Assembly: GCA_028292565.1 (NCBI GenBank) | Contig: JAQGMD010000428.1 | Span: forward strand, 1-29,206 | Direction: 5' to 3' | DNA: 29,206 bases | Source: Burkholderia sp. | GTDB taxonomy: Bacteria; Pseudomonadota; Gammaproteobacteria; Burkholderiales; Burkholderiaceae | Shown here: positions 9,004 through 17,312 of the stretch, in pieces | How the letters are laid out: each line of letters starts with the position of its first letter | Numbering within the stretch: the stretch's first letter is position 1 | Position numbers and translations under genes: made by a program | Notes under the pieces: model-generated | Told to the model about the DNA's origin: nothing | Seen by the model: only the letters and a program-made list of their open reading frames with translations | Databases searched by the model: none

Positions 9004-9335
9004 TCAAGCTACCGTCTGAGTCACAAACCGAAAGCAAGCCGTGCAGCGTGGCACGTTGTACGTTTGAATACAGCGGAGAGTTGCAAGAGTGTCATTGGCT
9101 GACTAGTGACCACCTGAACACGCGCTTTCAATATCCAGTGGGAAAAGTATAAGGGGACAATCCGGACAGGCCGTTACCGTGCGTTACGGCGATTTACCCA
9201 AAAGTCTTTTTATTGTTCGTGCATCGCACCATAAACCAGCGGTGTGCGGGCGCGTGCGTCATACCCAGATACATCGGGAGGCACACCGATTGCTCACATA
9301 TCGGTGGCGCTTGAGCCCATAGAAAGGGAACTGAA
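9004..9335. other. Non-coding stretch upstream of the cox cluster
   Basis: No convincing gene in about 330 bp. Two small symmetric elements are visible: GCCGT/ACGGC at 9170-9190, which also contains the direct repeat GTTACCG/GTTACGG, and CACCGAT/ATCGGTG (7 bp, 9-nt gap) at 9284-9306. The cox promoter must lie in or near the low-coordinate part of this region. I could not identify a confident -35/-10 pair. Confidence 0.4.
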
Positions 9336-9416
9336 ATGAAGCGGATTATCGTGATGATAAATCCAACTGCGGGTCATTCCACCAGCTTCGGCCTCCCTTC
9401 GAGCAGGAGCAGGTAG
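9336..9416 (+). pseudogene. Truncated start of a diacylglycerol/lipid-kinase-like gene
   Basis: A plus-strand frame with a good ribosome site (AGAAAGGGAA, 6-7 nt before ATG) encodes MKRIIVMINPTAGHS and then loses any resemblance, stopping after 26 codons. The opening is the typical N-terminal strand and NPxAG loop of the DAGK-catalytic / LCB5-YegS lipid-kinase family. The break coincides with the 3' end of the oppositely oriented 66-residue gene at 9374. I infer an old deletion or rearrangement junction near 9372-9380 that removed the rest of the kinase gene. The match is short, so chance cannot be excluded. Confidence 0.4.
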
Positions 9417-9574
9417 AGGCCCCTGTCATCCGGACCGAAGTACGCCTTGGCGGTGTAGTAGATGTGGCTGTCCACCGGAAAGGGCTCCCCAACCGGCGGC
9501 ATGTGATCCAGTTGTTGTATGCCAAAGTCCGTTTTGGCTCCGTTCGCGCCTTCGTGTATGACTTGTACTCGCAT
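9374..9574 (-). CDS. Small hypothetical protein, 66 residues
   Basis: Not recognised. A compact acidic/hydrophobic protein without signal peptide or membrane helix, starting MRVQVIHEGANGAKTDFGIQ and ending LYLLLLEGRPKLVE. The ATG at 9574 has a GGGGGA ribosome site about 6 nt upstream, supporting real translation. The composition suggests a small mostly-beta cytoplasmic protein. Its 3' end overlaps the lipid-kinase-like stub on the other strand. It does not obviously belong to the flanking operons. Confidence 0.6.
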   Translation of the reverse strand: MRVQVIHEGANGAKTDFGIQQLDHMPPVGEPFPVDSHIYYTAKAYFGPDDRGLYLLLLEGRPKLVE

Positions 9575-9665
9575 GATGCGTCCCCCTGCGTTCAGGTACT
9601 AGCAATAGATTCGCGCCGCAGGAAACAGTTTCAGGGGTTTTGAGTGTGTCCTGATGAACGGAATG

Positions 9666-9698
9666 AAAAAAGGGCCGGCTGCTACGCCTGCCCTTCTT
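9666..9698 (-). terminator. Rho-independent terminator after the copper-radical oxidase gene
   Basis: Read on the minus strand: AAGAAGGGC, then a second GGC, a 6-nt loop, GCC and GCCC, followed by six T residues. The stem has one internal A/G mismatch. It begins about 22 bp past the oxidase stop at 9720 and would end the 13138-9720 transcript. It is the clearest intrinsic terminator in the window. Confidence 0.8.
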
Positions 9699-9719
9699 GC
9701 TACTCCTTTCGTACTCTGT

Positions 9720-11336
9720 TCAGAGTATCTGCACGACCTTTGCAATCGATGGCACACCTTTGGAGTTAATCAGGAACAACATATAGTGCCCGGGCGGTGT
9801 GAGGTTCCTGGATTCCGGTGCAACAATGCTGACACCAGCGCTGCCTGGTATTTGCTGTACCGATAGGTGGTTGATTCGCTGGTTCGTGTTGAGCGTATGC
9901 GTCGTTGACCCCAGGCGTATGAAAGTGGCCTTCACGATATCCGCGGGTTCCGGCGTTCCAACGGTAAATCTTTGGTTGTAGACGATTGACGCAGGTGCGG
10001 AAGTGATCGTGGGCCGCGAACCGTTGAAGAGATACGGAGGCGAGTAGATCTCCGCATTGAAGTTTTCCACGCCATTGACCGGAGCCGGGCGCCCGCCACC
10101 GGTCGACAGTACCCGTCCATCCGGCAGCAGCAGCGCGGTCGAATGATAGACTCGTGCCACTTTCATGCTCGCCATGGTGGTCCACTGTTCCGTTTTCGGA
10201 TTCCAGCTCTCGGCCGCCAACACCGCGTTTGCTGCGTCGTTGAAGCCACGTGACGCGGTACCGCCGGTGACGAGCACTTTGCCATCCGCTGTGATGGTGG
10301 CATTGTGGTGGCGTCGCGCGAATCTCATCGGACTGATCGTGCTCCATTTTGGATTGCTGTCCATAAGATTGATGGTCTCGACACTGGTGACCGGGGGATC
10401 GCCGCCACCCATGACCATCACTTTCCCGTCGCCATACAGGACAGAGGGTGCGTAGTCGCGCCATATCTCATGGTTGTGAGCGGCGACGTTGGTCCATTTC
10501 CCTGCGCCCGCTGTATCCAGATAGGCCGACATCACTTCCGATCCCGACATGAACACCCGGCCGTCGGGCGCGAGATGCATGGGCGAATAGAACGTCACGT
10601 CGCGACTTGCGCCGGTCAGGTCCCTCCATCCGCGGTCAGGATTCCACACCTGCGGTATCAGGTTATGGCCCGTCGCGAGGGTCATCAGGCCAGTAGTGAC
10701 GAGTACGTCGCCGTTAGCAAGCGTAACCGTGGTGGGATACCAGCGGCCCCCGTTCATGTTGCCGACTTTCTGCCAGGTGTTGGTGCGGAAATCAAAGATG
10801 TTGGTCGATGCAATGCCCTCACCGCCGCCGAGATCCCCGCCGGCCACGAACAGCCGCCCGTCAGGCAGCAAGGTGTGACCGCCGCAGAACAGATTGTCGT
10901 TCATATTGGGGAAATAACCCGGCCTTTGCGGCACACCATCGGGCGGCAGGTCGAGCACGTAAGCCTTGGTGGAATCCCACTTGCCGACATGATCGTCGGC
11001 ATCATTGTCGTTGGCCCAGCTCATCAATCTGCCGTCGGGCAGAAGCGTGAGGTGAACAGCGACCTGAGGCCAGTCATAAATCGGCGACCACTGCCCCATC
11101 GGCGCCGTCGTGCCAATCGGCTCAGGGGTATCAGGAACCGGCGCAGGCGGCGGCAGGTTCAGTACAACATCATCCTGCTGGGTATTCGTTTGCGTTGCAT
11201 CGTTCGCCACCGGGCTGCCGCCCGATCCACCGCCTCCGCATGCGGACAAACCGAAGGCCAATGCCAGCATCAGCCAGGTGGAACGACTTGCCGGGCGCCG
11301 GCGAAATAGGGGACTTACTAAAGCGCTCGAATCCAT
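9720..11336 (-). CDS. Predicted copper-radical oxidase lipoprotein (galactose/glyoxal oxidase-like, kelch, DUF1929)
   Basis: 538 residues. A lipoprotein signal with lipobox LSAC (cysteine 33) is followed by a Gly/Ser/Pro linker to about residue 80. Then comes a kelch-type beta-propeller (about 95-430) and a C-terminal DUF1929 immunoglobulin-like domain (about 437-538). All five galactose-oxidase ligands align: C151 in FCGG (GalOx Cys228), Y200 in GGRWYP (Tyr272), Y397-H398 in ARVYHS (Tyr495-His496) and H480 in THTLNT (His581). A Tyr-Cys crosslinked copper-radical site making H2O2 from an alcohol or aldehyde is therefore predicted. The stacking Trp290 position appears to be Met218, so galactose specificity is unlikely. 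Start ATG 11336 is preferred over the adjacent TTG because of AAGGAG 5 nt upstream. Lies 68 bp after the di-heme gene; ends at a terminator. Confidence 0.85.
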   Translation of the reverse strand: MDSSALVSPLFRRRPASRSTWLMLALAFGLSACGGGGSGGSPVANDATQTNTQQDDVVLNLPPPAPVPDTPEPIGTTAPMGQWSPIYDWPQVAVHLTLLPDGRLMSWANDNDADDHVGKWDSTKAYVLDLPPDGVPQRPGYFPNMNDNLFCGGHTLLPDGRLFVAGGDLGGGEGIASTNIFDFRTNTWQKVGNMNGGRWYPTTVTLANGDVLVTTGLMTLATGHNLIPQVWNPDRGWRDLTGASRDVTFYSPMHLAPDGRVFMSGSEVMSAYLDTAGAGKWTNVAAHNHEIWRDYAPSVLYGDGKVMVMGGGDPPVTSVETINLMDSNPKWSTISPMRFARRHHNATITADGKVLVTGGTASRGFNDAANAVLAAESWNPKTEQWTTMASMKVARVYHSTALLLPDGRVLSTGGGRPAPVNGVENFNAEIYSPPYLFNGSRPTITSAPASIVYNQRFTVGTPEPADIVKATFIRLGSTTHTLNTNQRINHLSVQQIPGSAGVSIVAPESRNLTPPGHYMLFLINSKGVPSIAKVVQIL

Positions 11337-11404
11337 CAATACTCCTTATTCTTGTTAGCACTGCATTACCGCTTGGATCGACGACAATTCGACGGACCGT
11401 CCGT

Positions 11405-12880
11405 TTACAGCGCTTTCAAAAACGCCGTCAGGTCCAGGATCTGCTGCGCCGTCAAATTCATTTGAAAATTGGTGTTGTAAAAGTCGACCACTTCGCCGAG
11501 GTCCTTCGCCGATCCATCGTGGAAGTACGGCGCCCTCGAGGCCAGCGCGCGCAGGACAGGCACCTTGAACCGACCTATCTCTTCCCATTTGCCGGTAAGC
11601 AGCGCAACTCCCGGATCGGTGGTTTGCACGGTTGCGCCGGAGACCTTATTGCGCAGCGTGTACAGCGGCAGGTCGGGCGTGCGTCGTGCTGCGTCCGAGA
11701 TACCAATGTTCACCATCAGCGGCGTCGAATGGCTGCCTGCGTTCGGCGCATTGTGGCAAGTGGTGCACGAGCCCCTTATCGAGTCGCTTTTCATGCCGCT
11801 GATTTTGTCGATGAACATGTTTGCGCTGTTGAAGACGGCCTGGCCGCGAGCGATGGCAAGGCGGGCCTCAGTGACAGCGGCTGCATCGGCGGGAGGTGTA
11901 TCGGAATCAGCCAGTAATCTCGGTGGAGGGGCGGGGTTCCAGGCGTTAAACATCGTCATCGCGCGCGGATTGAAGCGGTCCTTCGACTTGTAGTCGCCGG
12001 CGTCTAAATCGTTGATGCCGAAGTAAAAGTCCTGCTGCGCGAGGGCGACGGGGCCGCCGCTCGCACCGGCGCCTGTGAGGCTTTTCGCCTTCAGGTCGAA
12101 TACCTGCGCGGTGAACAATTGCTTTTCGAAGGCGACGATGGCCGCCTGGTCTGCGGCTGACAATGCATTGCCAGCCCGCGCATGGTCAGCCACCGCGCGC
12201 GTCGCCTGCTTTGCGAGGTTCACATCGAGCGGGCTATAGCAATCGCTGGTGCCGATCACACAGATATTGGAGTTCGCATCCCTGAAAGTATCGCGCGCGT
12301 CCCACATCACGGTGGAAAGAAACTTCAGGTTGGCGGCCTGCATCGGCCTGCGAAAAAGCGACAACTCCGTGCTGCTGGCATAGCCATATGGGTCGTCCAC
12401 CGCCGCCAGCTCAAACTCGGCATTCGCCGGGACAGGCAGGCCCATGCGTATCACTCCCCTGGTCAACAACATGCTGTACGCAAGCCGTTTTGCATCGAGG
12501 GTGGAGACGTCAGCCAGCGGAGAGTTAGCGCCATCGAACGCAATGAACAGCGGATCGTTTCCTCCGGTCCGGTCGAATGTCGCCTGCACAGTGGCCGGTG
12601 TAATCGACCAGGCGTCATTCTGGACATGACAGGTGGCGCAGCTCCGGCCATTGCCGAACGGTTTGAAAAACGGATTTGACTGGTCGATAAAGCCGGCCCT
12701 GGTGTAGGTGGCTGCGACGCCGCTGTCGTTATTGCTCATTAATAGAACCGGCGGTGGACTCGGGTGAACCTCCACTGCGGTTGTTATGGGTGCTTCACCT
12801 GCCCCTCCGCCGCATGCCGAGAGAGTGAGGGTAAACGATAGAACGGCGAACGCGCGCCACGAATTCCTGGTCCTCGCCAT
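11405..12880 (-). CDS. Di-heme cytochrome c peroxidase/MauG-like lipoprotein
   Basis: 491 residues. Lipobox LSAC with cysteine 23, so membrane-anchored and exported. Two heme c motifs: CATCH at 81-85 and CTTCH at 372-376. The C-terminal block RAPYFHDGSAKDLGEVVDFYN (about 449-469) is characteristic of the bacterial CCP/MauG superfamily. The protein is longer than classical CCPs (about 330 residues) owing to an insertion between the hemes. Members either reduce H2O2 or carry out oxidative post-translational modification. Located between a small secreted peptide (3-bp gap) and a copper-radical oxidase gene. It could remove the oxidase's H2O2, accept its electrons, or help mature its Tyr-Cys cofactor; all are inference. 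Start ATG 12880 has only a weak ribosome site and probably depends on coupling to the upstream gene. Confidence 0.85.
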   Translation of the reverse strand: MARTRNSWRAFAVLSFTLTLSACGGGAGEAPITTAVEVHPSPPPVLLMSNNDSGVAATYTRAGFIDQSNPFFKPFGNGRSCATCHVQNDAWSITPATVQATFDRTGGNDPLFIAFDGANSPLADVSTLDAKRLAYSMLLTRGVIRMGLPVPANAEFELAAVDDPYGYASSTELSLFRRPMQAANLKFLSTVMWDARDTFRDANSNICVIGTSDCYSPLDVNLAKQATRAVADHARAGNALSAADQAAIVAFEKQLFTAQVFDLKAKSLTGAGASGGPVALAQQDFYFGINDLDAGDYKSKDRFNPRAMTMFNAWNPAPPPRLLADSDTPPADAAAVTEARLAIARGQAVFNSANMFIDKISGMKSDSIRGSCTTCHNAPNAGSHSTPLMVNIGISDAARRTPDLPLYTLRNKVSGATVQTTDPGVALLTGKWEEIGRFKVPVLRALASRAPYFHDGSAKDLGEVVDFYNTNFQMNLTAQQILDLTAFLKAL

Positions 12881-12883
12881 CGG

Positions 12884-13138
12884 TCAATGCCCGCCCGCGC
12901 CTGGAAACACAACGCAGTTCACCCTGCCAAGATGATTGCGGACGCAAAAGCGTTGCCGGTCGTCGGCGGTTCTCGCTTCATTTATATTTTGTTGACTGCG
13001 GGTCGTTTTTTTGACACTCGTATCGAGCGATGCGCGACCTCCCACCTGAGCGCTGGATGCACTGCTGCGGACATGAGAGTCCCCATGTGCCAGTGCTGTG
13101 CTACTGACGACCGCCAACAACCATATGCATCGATGCAT
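12884..13138 (-). CDS. Small secreted protein, 84 residues, first gene of the peroxidase/oxidase operon
   Basis: Not a recognised family. Short signal peptide MHRCIWLLAVVSSTALA followed by a Ser/Arg/Thr-rich low-complexity segment, then a C-terminal part with two cysteines (C65 and C75) and a Gly-rich end. Start ATG 13138 has a clear AGGGAGA ribosome site. It ends 3 bp before the di-heme peroxidase start, so the two are almost certainly translated together. Could be an exported accessory peptide or a decaying protein; the good ribosome site and signal sequence argue for a real gene. Confidence 0.65.
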   Translation of the reverse strand: MHRCIWLLAVVSSTALAHGDSHVRSSASSAQVGGRASLDTSVKKTTRSQQNINEARTADDRQRFCVRNHLGRVNCVVFPGAGGH

Positions 13139-13272
13139 AAGTTTCTCCCTGCCCGCACTTTTTTGTATGTTGCGATTATTGGCTGGAGGGAGAAAAACGT
13201 TATTGACGAGAATCAGTTCCGGGAGAAATTTTACACTTAGTAAACGTTGATCCCGTCACATGCGCGGCCTTG

Positions 13273-15153
13273 CTATGTTACAAGATGGTCCGTAAGCGGA
13301 ACGAGCAGGCAAAGCGCCGTGCCTGACGCGCCCTGCTCTATATGCAGGTCCGCGCCAATCTTCTTCGCCCGCATTCGCATGTTGCCCAGTCCATGGCCCG
13401 TGGATGCTGCCGATTTCCCGCCGGCGGCGAAACCGATGCCGTCGTCCACTATCCTGATCCGGAGCGAGTCAGCGGAAAAACCGAGGTTGACTTCAATCTT
13501 GCGCGCCTGCGCATGTTTCAGCACGTTGGTGAGCGCTTCCTGCAGGATGCGCAGTATCTGGAGCGCCGCATGGGGCGTGATTTCAAGCGTGTCCGGCATG
13601 TTATGGTTGCGCCAGTTCAGCGACAGGCCCATGCCTTTGAAGCGGGACTCCATGCGGAAGCGGAAATTGCCGAGCACCGACAACAGGTCCGGATCATTCG
13701 GCGACAGGCTGTCAATCGCCAGCCGCATGTCATCGATGCATTCCTGCAGCAAGGCCGCCGTATCGTTTTGCGTCAACGCGCCACGTTGCACCATCACCAA
13801 CGTCGACAGCAATTGCGAGCCGACGCCGTCGTGCATGTCCTGCATGATGCGCTGACGCTCCTCGGTCGCGGCGTGTTCGCGCTCGAGTTTGCGCAACTGC
13901 CCGTAGCTTGCGGCGAGCTCATTTTCGCGCGCCGCAACGCGCCACGCGAGTTGCTCCTTGACAGACTCCGCCTGCTTCAATGAATCGATGAAACGGTCGA
14001 TCAGCACGCAGGCCATCACAAACAGGAATGCCGGAATACCGAGGTGCAGAAGGTAAAACTCCGCCAGGCCGAACATCCCGTGCTGCACCGCATAGTCATG
14101 CAATGCCAGTCCAAGCGCGAGGGAAATCGCCACGCTCATCGCCATGCCGGATGGCGTACGCTGGCTTAACGCGAAGAACATTAACCGTATCACCGCGTAG
14201 ATGGTGAATGGCAGGAAGCCAAGCGTCCACCAGGTGTCCATGTACATGCGTATGGACGGACCGACCAGCAGGAACAGGAATGAGCCCCCGAGCCAGTAGC
14301 AGACCAGGAACCGGTTCACCATCGGCTTTCTGTTGCCGGTGAAGTTCAGCAGGAAAATCGTGATGCAGGTGATGAACCCGGAGGTAGTGAGGTAATAGGA
14401 GAAGCGCCAGAGCGTCCACCAGTCCATCGGAACCACCGGCATCCGGAAGATCAGCGTCCGCAGGCCCCAGAACAGGACGCAGACGCCGAAAATTCCGTAC
14501 AGGCCTTCCTGCCTGCGGCGCAGCCAGAAAACCACGATGAACATTCCGGAAACCAGGCAAATGATGCTGGAGATTTCAGTGCTCGTGTTTTCCCAGAACA
14601 TGCGCTCATCGAAGTCGTCCCGCAACGGGTACTCCGACCCTATCGAAAACTCGCCGAAGCTGGTCAGCGGTTCGCGAATCGCAAAGCGGATGGCAACGTC
14701 GTTGTGCCCGTCTCTCAGCACCAGCGGCGGCAGGAAAAACAGATGCGGACGAAACCAGCGAACCTGGTTCAACTCATCGGCCCCGCGTATCTCGCCGACC
14801 TGTATATCGTTCACGAAGATTGCGCCGCCGCTACGCAGCTTGGAAAAATACAGCCATAGCGGCTGGCTTGCGTCAGTGGAGGTGAAAGCGGTGCGATACC
14901 AGTAGTGCACCAGGTCGCGGTCAGCCGGTTTGGGTATGCGGTGCGGAAGGCCAACCTTCTGCCAGCCGGCCTCGTTGCCGGGTACCGACCTGTTGTCAGA
15001 ATAGACGAATTCAGCCTGCCTGATGTTGACGACACCGGCATCGGAAGCGGCGGCGGACGGCGATGCAAGGAGCGCCAGCCACCAACAGAGCAGGCACAGC
15101 AGGTACATCACCCCGCTTCTATAATTTGATAAGCCCGCGTTTCGTGGCTTCAT
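13273..15153 (-). CDS. 7TM sensor histidine kinase, HisKA_3 (NarL/DegS-type)
   Basis: 626 residues. Signal-like N-terminus (about 14-36), an extracytoplasmic jelly-roll/7TMR-DISM-like domain (about 40-180, with LWLYFSKLRSGGAIFVNDIQVG), then seven predicted membrane helices (about 190-390), a coiled coil (392-435) and the kinase core. Phospho-acceptor H441 in DMHDGVG, N-box ILQEALTNVLKHA with N543, G1 box DDGIG 570-574, G2 GHGLGNM 586-592. The frame extends upstream to an ATG at 15207, but the ATG at 15153 has GGGGAG about 9 nt upstream and gives a proper signal sequence. It overlaps the response-regulator gene by 35 bp, so they form a coupled pair. The outer domain may sense a carbohydrate or other exported ligand; not shown. 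Confidence 0.9.
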   Translation of the reverse strand: MKPRNAGLSNYRSGVMYLLCLLCWWLALLASPSAAASDAGVVNIRQAEFVYSDNRSVPGNEAGWQKVGLPHRIPKPADRDLVHYWYRTAFTSTDASQPLWLYFSKLRSGGAIFVNDIQVGEIRGADELNQVRWFRPHLFFLPPLVLRDGHNDVAIRFAIREPLTSFGEFSIGSEYPLRDDFDERMFWENTSTEISSIICLVSGMFIVVFWLRRRQEGLYGIFGVCVLFWGLRTLIFRMPVVPMDWWTLWRFSYYLTTSGFITCITIFLLNFTGNRKPMVNRFLVCYWLGGSFLFLLVGPSIRMYMDTWWTLGFLPFTIYAVIRLMFFALSQRTPSGMAMSVAISLALGLALHDYAVQHGMFGLAEFYLLHLGIPAFLFVMACVLIDRFIDSLKQAESVKEQLAWRVAARENELAASYGQLRKLEREHAATEERQRIMQDMHDGVGSQLLSTLVMVQRGALTQNDTAALLQECIDDMRLAIDSLSPNDPDLLSVLGNFRFRMESRFKGMGLSLNWRNHNMPDTLEITPHAALQILRILQEALTNVLKHAQARKIEVNLGFSADSLRIRIVDDGIGFAAGGKSAASTGHGLGNMRMRAKKIGADLHIEQGASGTALCLLVPLTDHLVT

Positions 15154-15820
15154 GGACAGCTTCTCCCCGGGAGTGCACCGTGAGCTTGCGGTAAATGTTT
15201 TTGACATGCTGCGCGACGGTATGCGCGGAAATGGACTGCTCGCCGCCGATCTCCTTGTACGTCAGCCCTTTGGCCAGCGCTCGCAAAACGCCGATTTCGC
15301 GTTCTGTCAGCGTATCGCTGGATGGCTGCGCCGGCTCTGCAGGAGGTGCGGGAACAGCTTTGACGGCAACAGGCGCAGCGGACGCCGGCGCGGGTTTCTC
15401 GACGCGAAATCGTTGCAGGATCCGACGGGCGATGACCGGGCTCATCGGTGAGCCGCCGTCATGCAACATACGGATGCAGTCGGCGATTTCAGGGGCCGGG
15501 CTGTCCTTCAGTATGTATCCCGTCGCGCCCGCCTCGATGCTGGCGATCACATGCGCATCATCGCCGAACACGGTAATGACCATGACCGAGCAGGCGGGAT
15601 GTACTTGTGCTGCGTGCCTGATCAGCTCCATGCCGCTGATGTCGGGAAGACCGAGATCGATGAGATACACATCGGCCGGGCCGCTATTGATCAGGTCCAT
15701 GCCCTCGGCGCCGGTGGCAGCCGATCCGGCGAATGAGAAGTCGGTGTCGGATTGGATGATTTGCGCAAAACGGCCGAGGAACTCGGGGTTGTCTTCGATG
15801 ATCGCAACAGTGATTGGCAT
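15119..15820 (-). CDS. LuxR/NarL-family response regulator
   Basis: 233 residues. Receiver domain 3-120 with acidic pair E9/D10, phospho-acceptor D55 in YLIDLGLPD, T83 and K105. An Ala/Pro-rich linker (about 143-168) is unusually long for the family. The C-terminal LuxR-type HTH spans about 170-230 (LTEREIGVLRALAKGLTYKEI then SAHTVAQHVKNIYRKL). Start ATG 15820 with AAGG site, 7 bp past the amidase stop, hence probably on the amidase transcript; the kinase gene follows with overlap. Target unknown; the 13139-13272 gap ahead of the secreted peptide/peroxidase/oxidase genes is a natural candidate. Confidence 0.92.
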   Translation of the reverse strand: MPITVAIIEDNPEFLGRFAQIIQSDTDFSFAGSAATGAEGMDLINSGPADVYLIDLGLPDISGMELIRHAAQVHPACSVMVITVFGDDAHVIASIEAGATGYILKDSPAPEIADCIRMLHDGGSPMSPVIARRILQRFRVEKPAPASAAPVAVKAVPAPPAEPAQPSSDTLTEREIGVLRALAKGLTYKEIGGEQSISAHTVAQHVKNIYRKLTVHSRGEAVHEATKRGLIKL

Positions 15821-15827
15821 GGGTGCC

Positions 15828-17240
15828 TTAAATGATCGCCGGCCGCGTGCGTCCGAACCCGGTCGCCTGCTCGAATGCATGTGCTACCTGCAGCAATTCG
15901 AATTCGCCGCGATGGCGCCCGACGATTTGCATGCCGACCGGGAGGCCTTCTTCGGTGAAGCCCGCCGGTACCGAGATCGCCGGATGGGTGGTCGACGTGA
16001 CCAGGAAACAGGAACGCATCCAGTCGATGTAGCTATCCATTTTTACGCCGTCGATCTCGGTCACGTATTGCTGCTCGACGGGGAACGGCGGCACCTGGTT
16101 GACCGGAAACACGATGAAATCGTAGGTTTGCATGAAGCGGTGCATGCGCTCGAACAGCGCGGTGCGCAGCTTCTCGGCGCGCGCAAGTTGCGTACCGGTG
16201 AGCTTGCGGCCTGCTTCGATATTCCAGACCACGGCATCCTTGAGCACGCCGGGGTGCTGATCCATCACGGCGCCCAGCTGCAATTCAAAAACATAGGCGC
16301 GCAGCGTCATGAAGATCTCTTGCGCGTCGCGCAGATCGGGACACGCATCTTCGACGATGCAGCCCATTTGCTCGAACACCTTACGCTGCGCTTCAATCAC
16401 GCGCGTGACGCGCTTGTCGACCGGCAGGCCGCCAATGTCGGGGCTCCAGGCGATGCGTACGCCCTTGAAGTCGCGTGCCAGCGGCGCGCGGAAACGGCTG
16501 CCGTCTTCGCTGAGCGACATCGGGTCGCGCGGACTCGGTCCGGCCATCACCGACAGGTACAGTGCGACGTCCTCGACGGTGCGCGCCATCGGCCCGCAGA
16601 CCGACAGGTTGCCCCAGCCGCCGAGTGCGGGGACATCCGGCACGCGCCCGACCGATGGCCGCAGACCGACTATGTTGTTGAAACTGGCCGGGCAACGCAA
16701 CGAACCGCCCATGTCGGTGCCGTCAGCCAGCGCCACCATGCCGGTGGCTATCGCAACCGCGGAACCGCCGCTGGAGCCGCCGCAGGTTTTGGCCAGGTCG
16801 TACGGGTTGCGCGTGGCGCCGAACACCGCATTGAAAGTCTGCGCGCCGGCGCCGTATTCCGGCGTATTGGTTTTGCCGATGCTGATCGCACCGGCCTGCT
16901 GCTGTCGCTCGACGATCAATGCGCTTTTGGTTGGAATGTAATTCTCGTGGACTTTGGAACCGAAGGTGGTGCGCATGCCCTTGGTCAGCATCAGGTCCTT
17001 GTGTGCGATCGGGAGCCCGTGCAGCGGCCCGAGTGGTTCCCCGCGCGCCTGCCATTCGTCGGCGGCCTTCGCGGCGTCAAGCGCCTGCTCGGCATGCAGC
17101 GTGACGATCGCGTTGACATGCGGGTTGACGGTTTCGATGCGGGCCAGGTGCGCTCGCATCACTTCGCGCGCGGACAAGTGGCCGGCGCGGATTTGAGCCG
17201 CCATTTCGGTGGCGGTCATATAGCAGATGTCTCGTGTCAT
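15828..17240 (-). CDS. Amidase-signature-family hydrolase
   Basis: 470 residues, cytoplasmic, amidase signature enzyme with the Ser-cisSer-Lys triad: K81 in PIAHKDL, the GGSSGGS block at 154-160 supplying the cis-serine, and nucleophile S180 in TDMGGSLRCPA. The family hydrolyses amides, ureides or the Gln of Glu-tRNA; there is no gatB/gatC neighbour, so a catabolic amidase is more likely than GatA. It follows the TRAP transporter by 72 bp (palindromic repeat in the gap), suggesting the imported compound carries an amide or that the product is a carboxylate. The start at 17240 has no strong ribosome site; an ATG at 17219 is an alternative that would shorten it by seven residues. Confidence 0.9.
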   Translation of the reverse strand: MTRDICYMTATEMAAQIRAGHLSAREVMRAHLARIETVNPHVNAIVTLHAEQALDAAKAADEWQARGEPLGPLHGLPIAHKDLMLTKGMRTTFGSKVHENYIPTKSALIVERQQQAGAISIGKTNTPEYGAGAQTFNAVFGATRNPYDLAKTCGGSSGGSAVAIATGMVALADGTDMGGSLRCPASFNNIVGLRPSVGRVPDVPALGGWGNLSVCGPMARTVEDVALYLSVMAGPSPRDPMSLSEDGSRFRAPLARDFKGVRIAWSPDIGGLPVDKRVTRVIEAQRKVFEQMGCIVEDACPDLRDAQEIFMTLRAYVFELQLGAVMDQHPGVLKDAVVWNIEAGRKLTGTQLARAEKLRTALFERMHRFMQTYDFIVFPVNQVPPFPVEQQYVTEIDGVKMDSYIDWMRSCFLVTSTTHPAISVPAGFTEEGLPVGMQIVGRHRGEFELLQVAHAFEQATGFGRTRPAII

Positions 17241-17254
17241 TTTTATTTTCTAGT

Positions 17255-17310
17255 ACTTCTCCCCCGCTCCGCGCCCCACGGTTTGCCCCGCAAGCGAGAG
17301 AGGGGGTAAA
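17255..17310. repeat. Palindromic intergenic repeat, copy B (between dctM and amidase)
   Basis: Degenerate relative of the repeats at 5200-5265 and 19144-19183. It has CTCCCCCGCT on the left and GCAAGCGAGAGAGGGGG on the right, giving an imperfect stem. No T-tract in the minus-strand direction. Sits within a tightly spaced gene run, so it may influence mRNA stability or relative expression. Confidence 0.5.
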
Positions 17311-17312
17311 TC

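Noticed and set aside
10305..11309. 334-codon plus-strand frame opposite the copper-radical oxidase
   Set aside because: Antisense to a gene with all active-site ligands and a lipobox; no family resemblance.
15195..17309. Very long plus-strand open frame opposite the amidase and response regulator
   Set aside because: It is antisense to two clear genes with intact catalytic motifs, is Arg/His/Ala-rich as expected for GC-rich shadow frames, and shows no domain.
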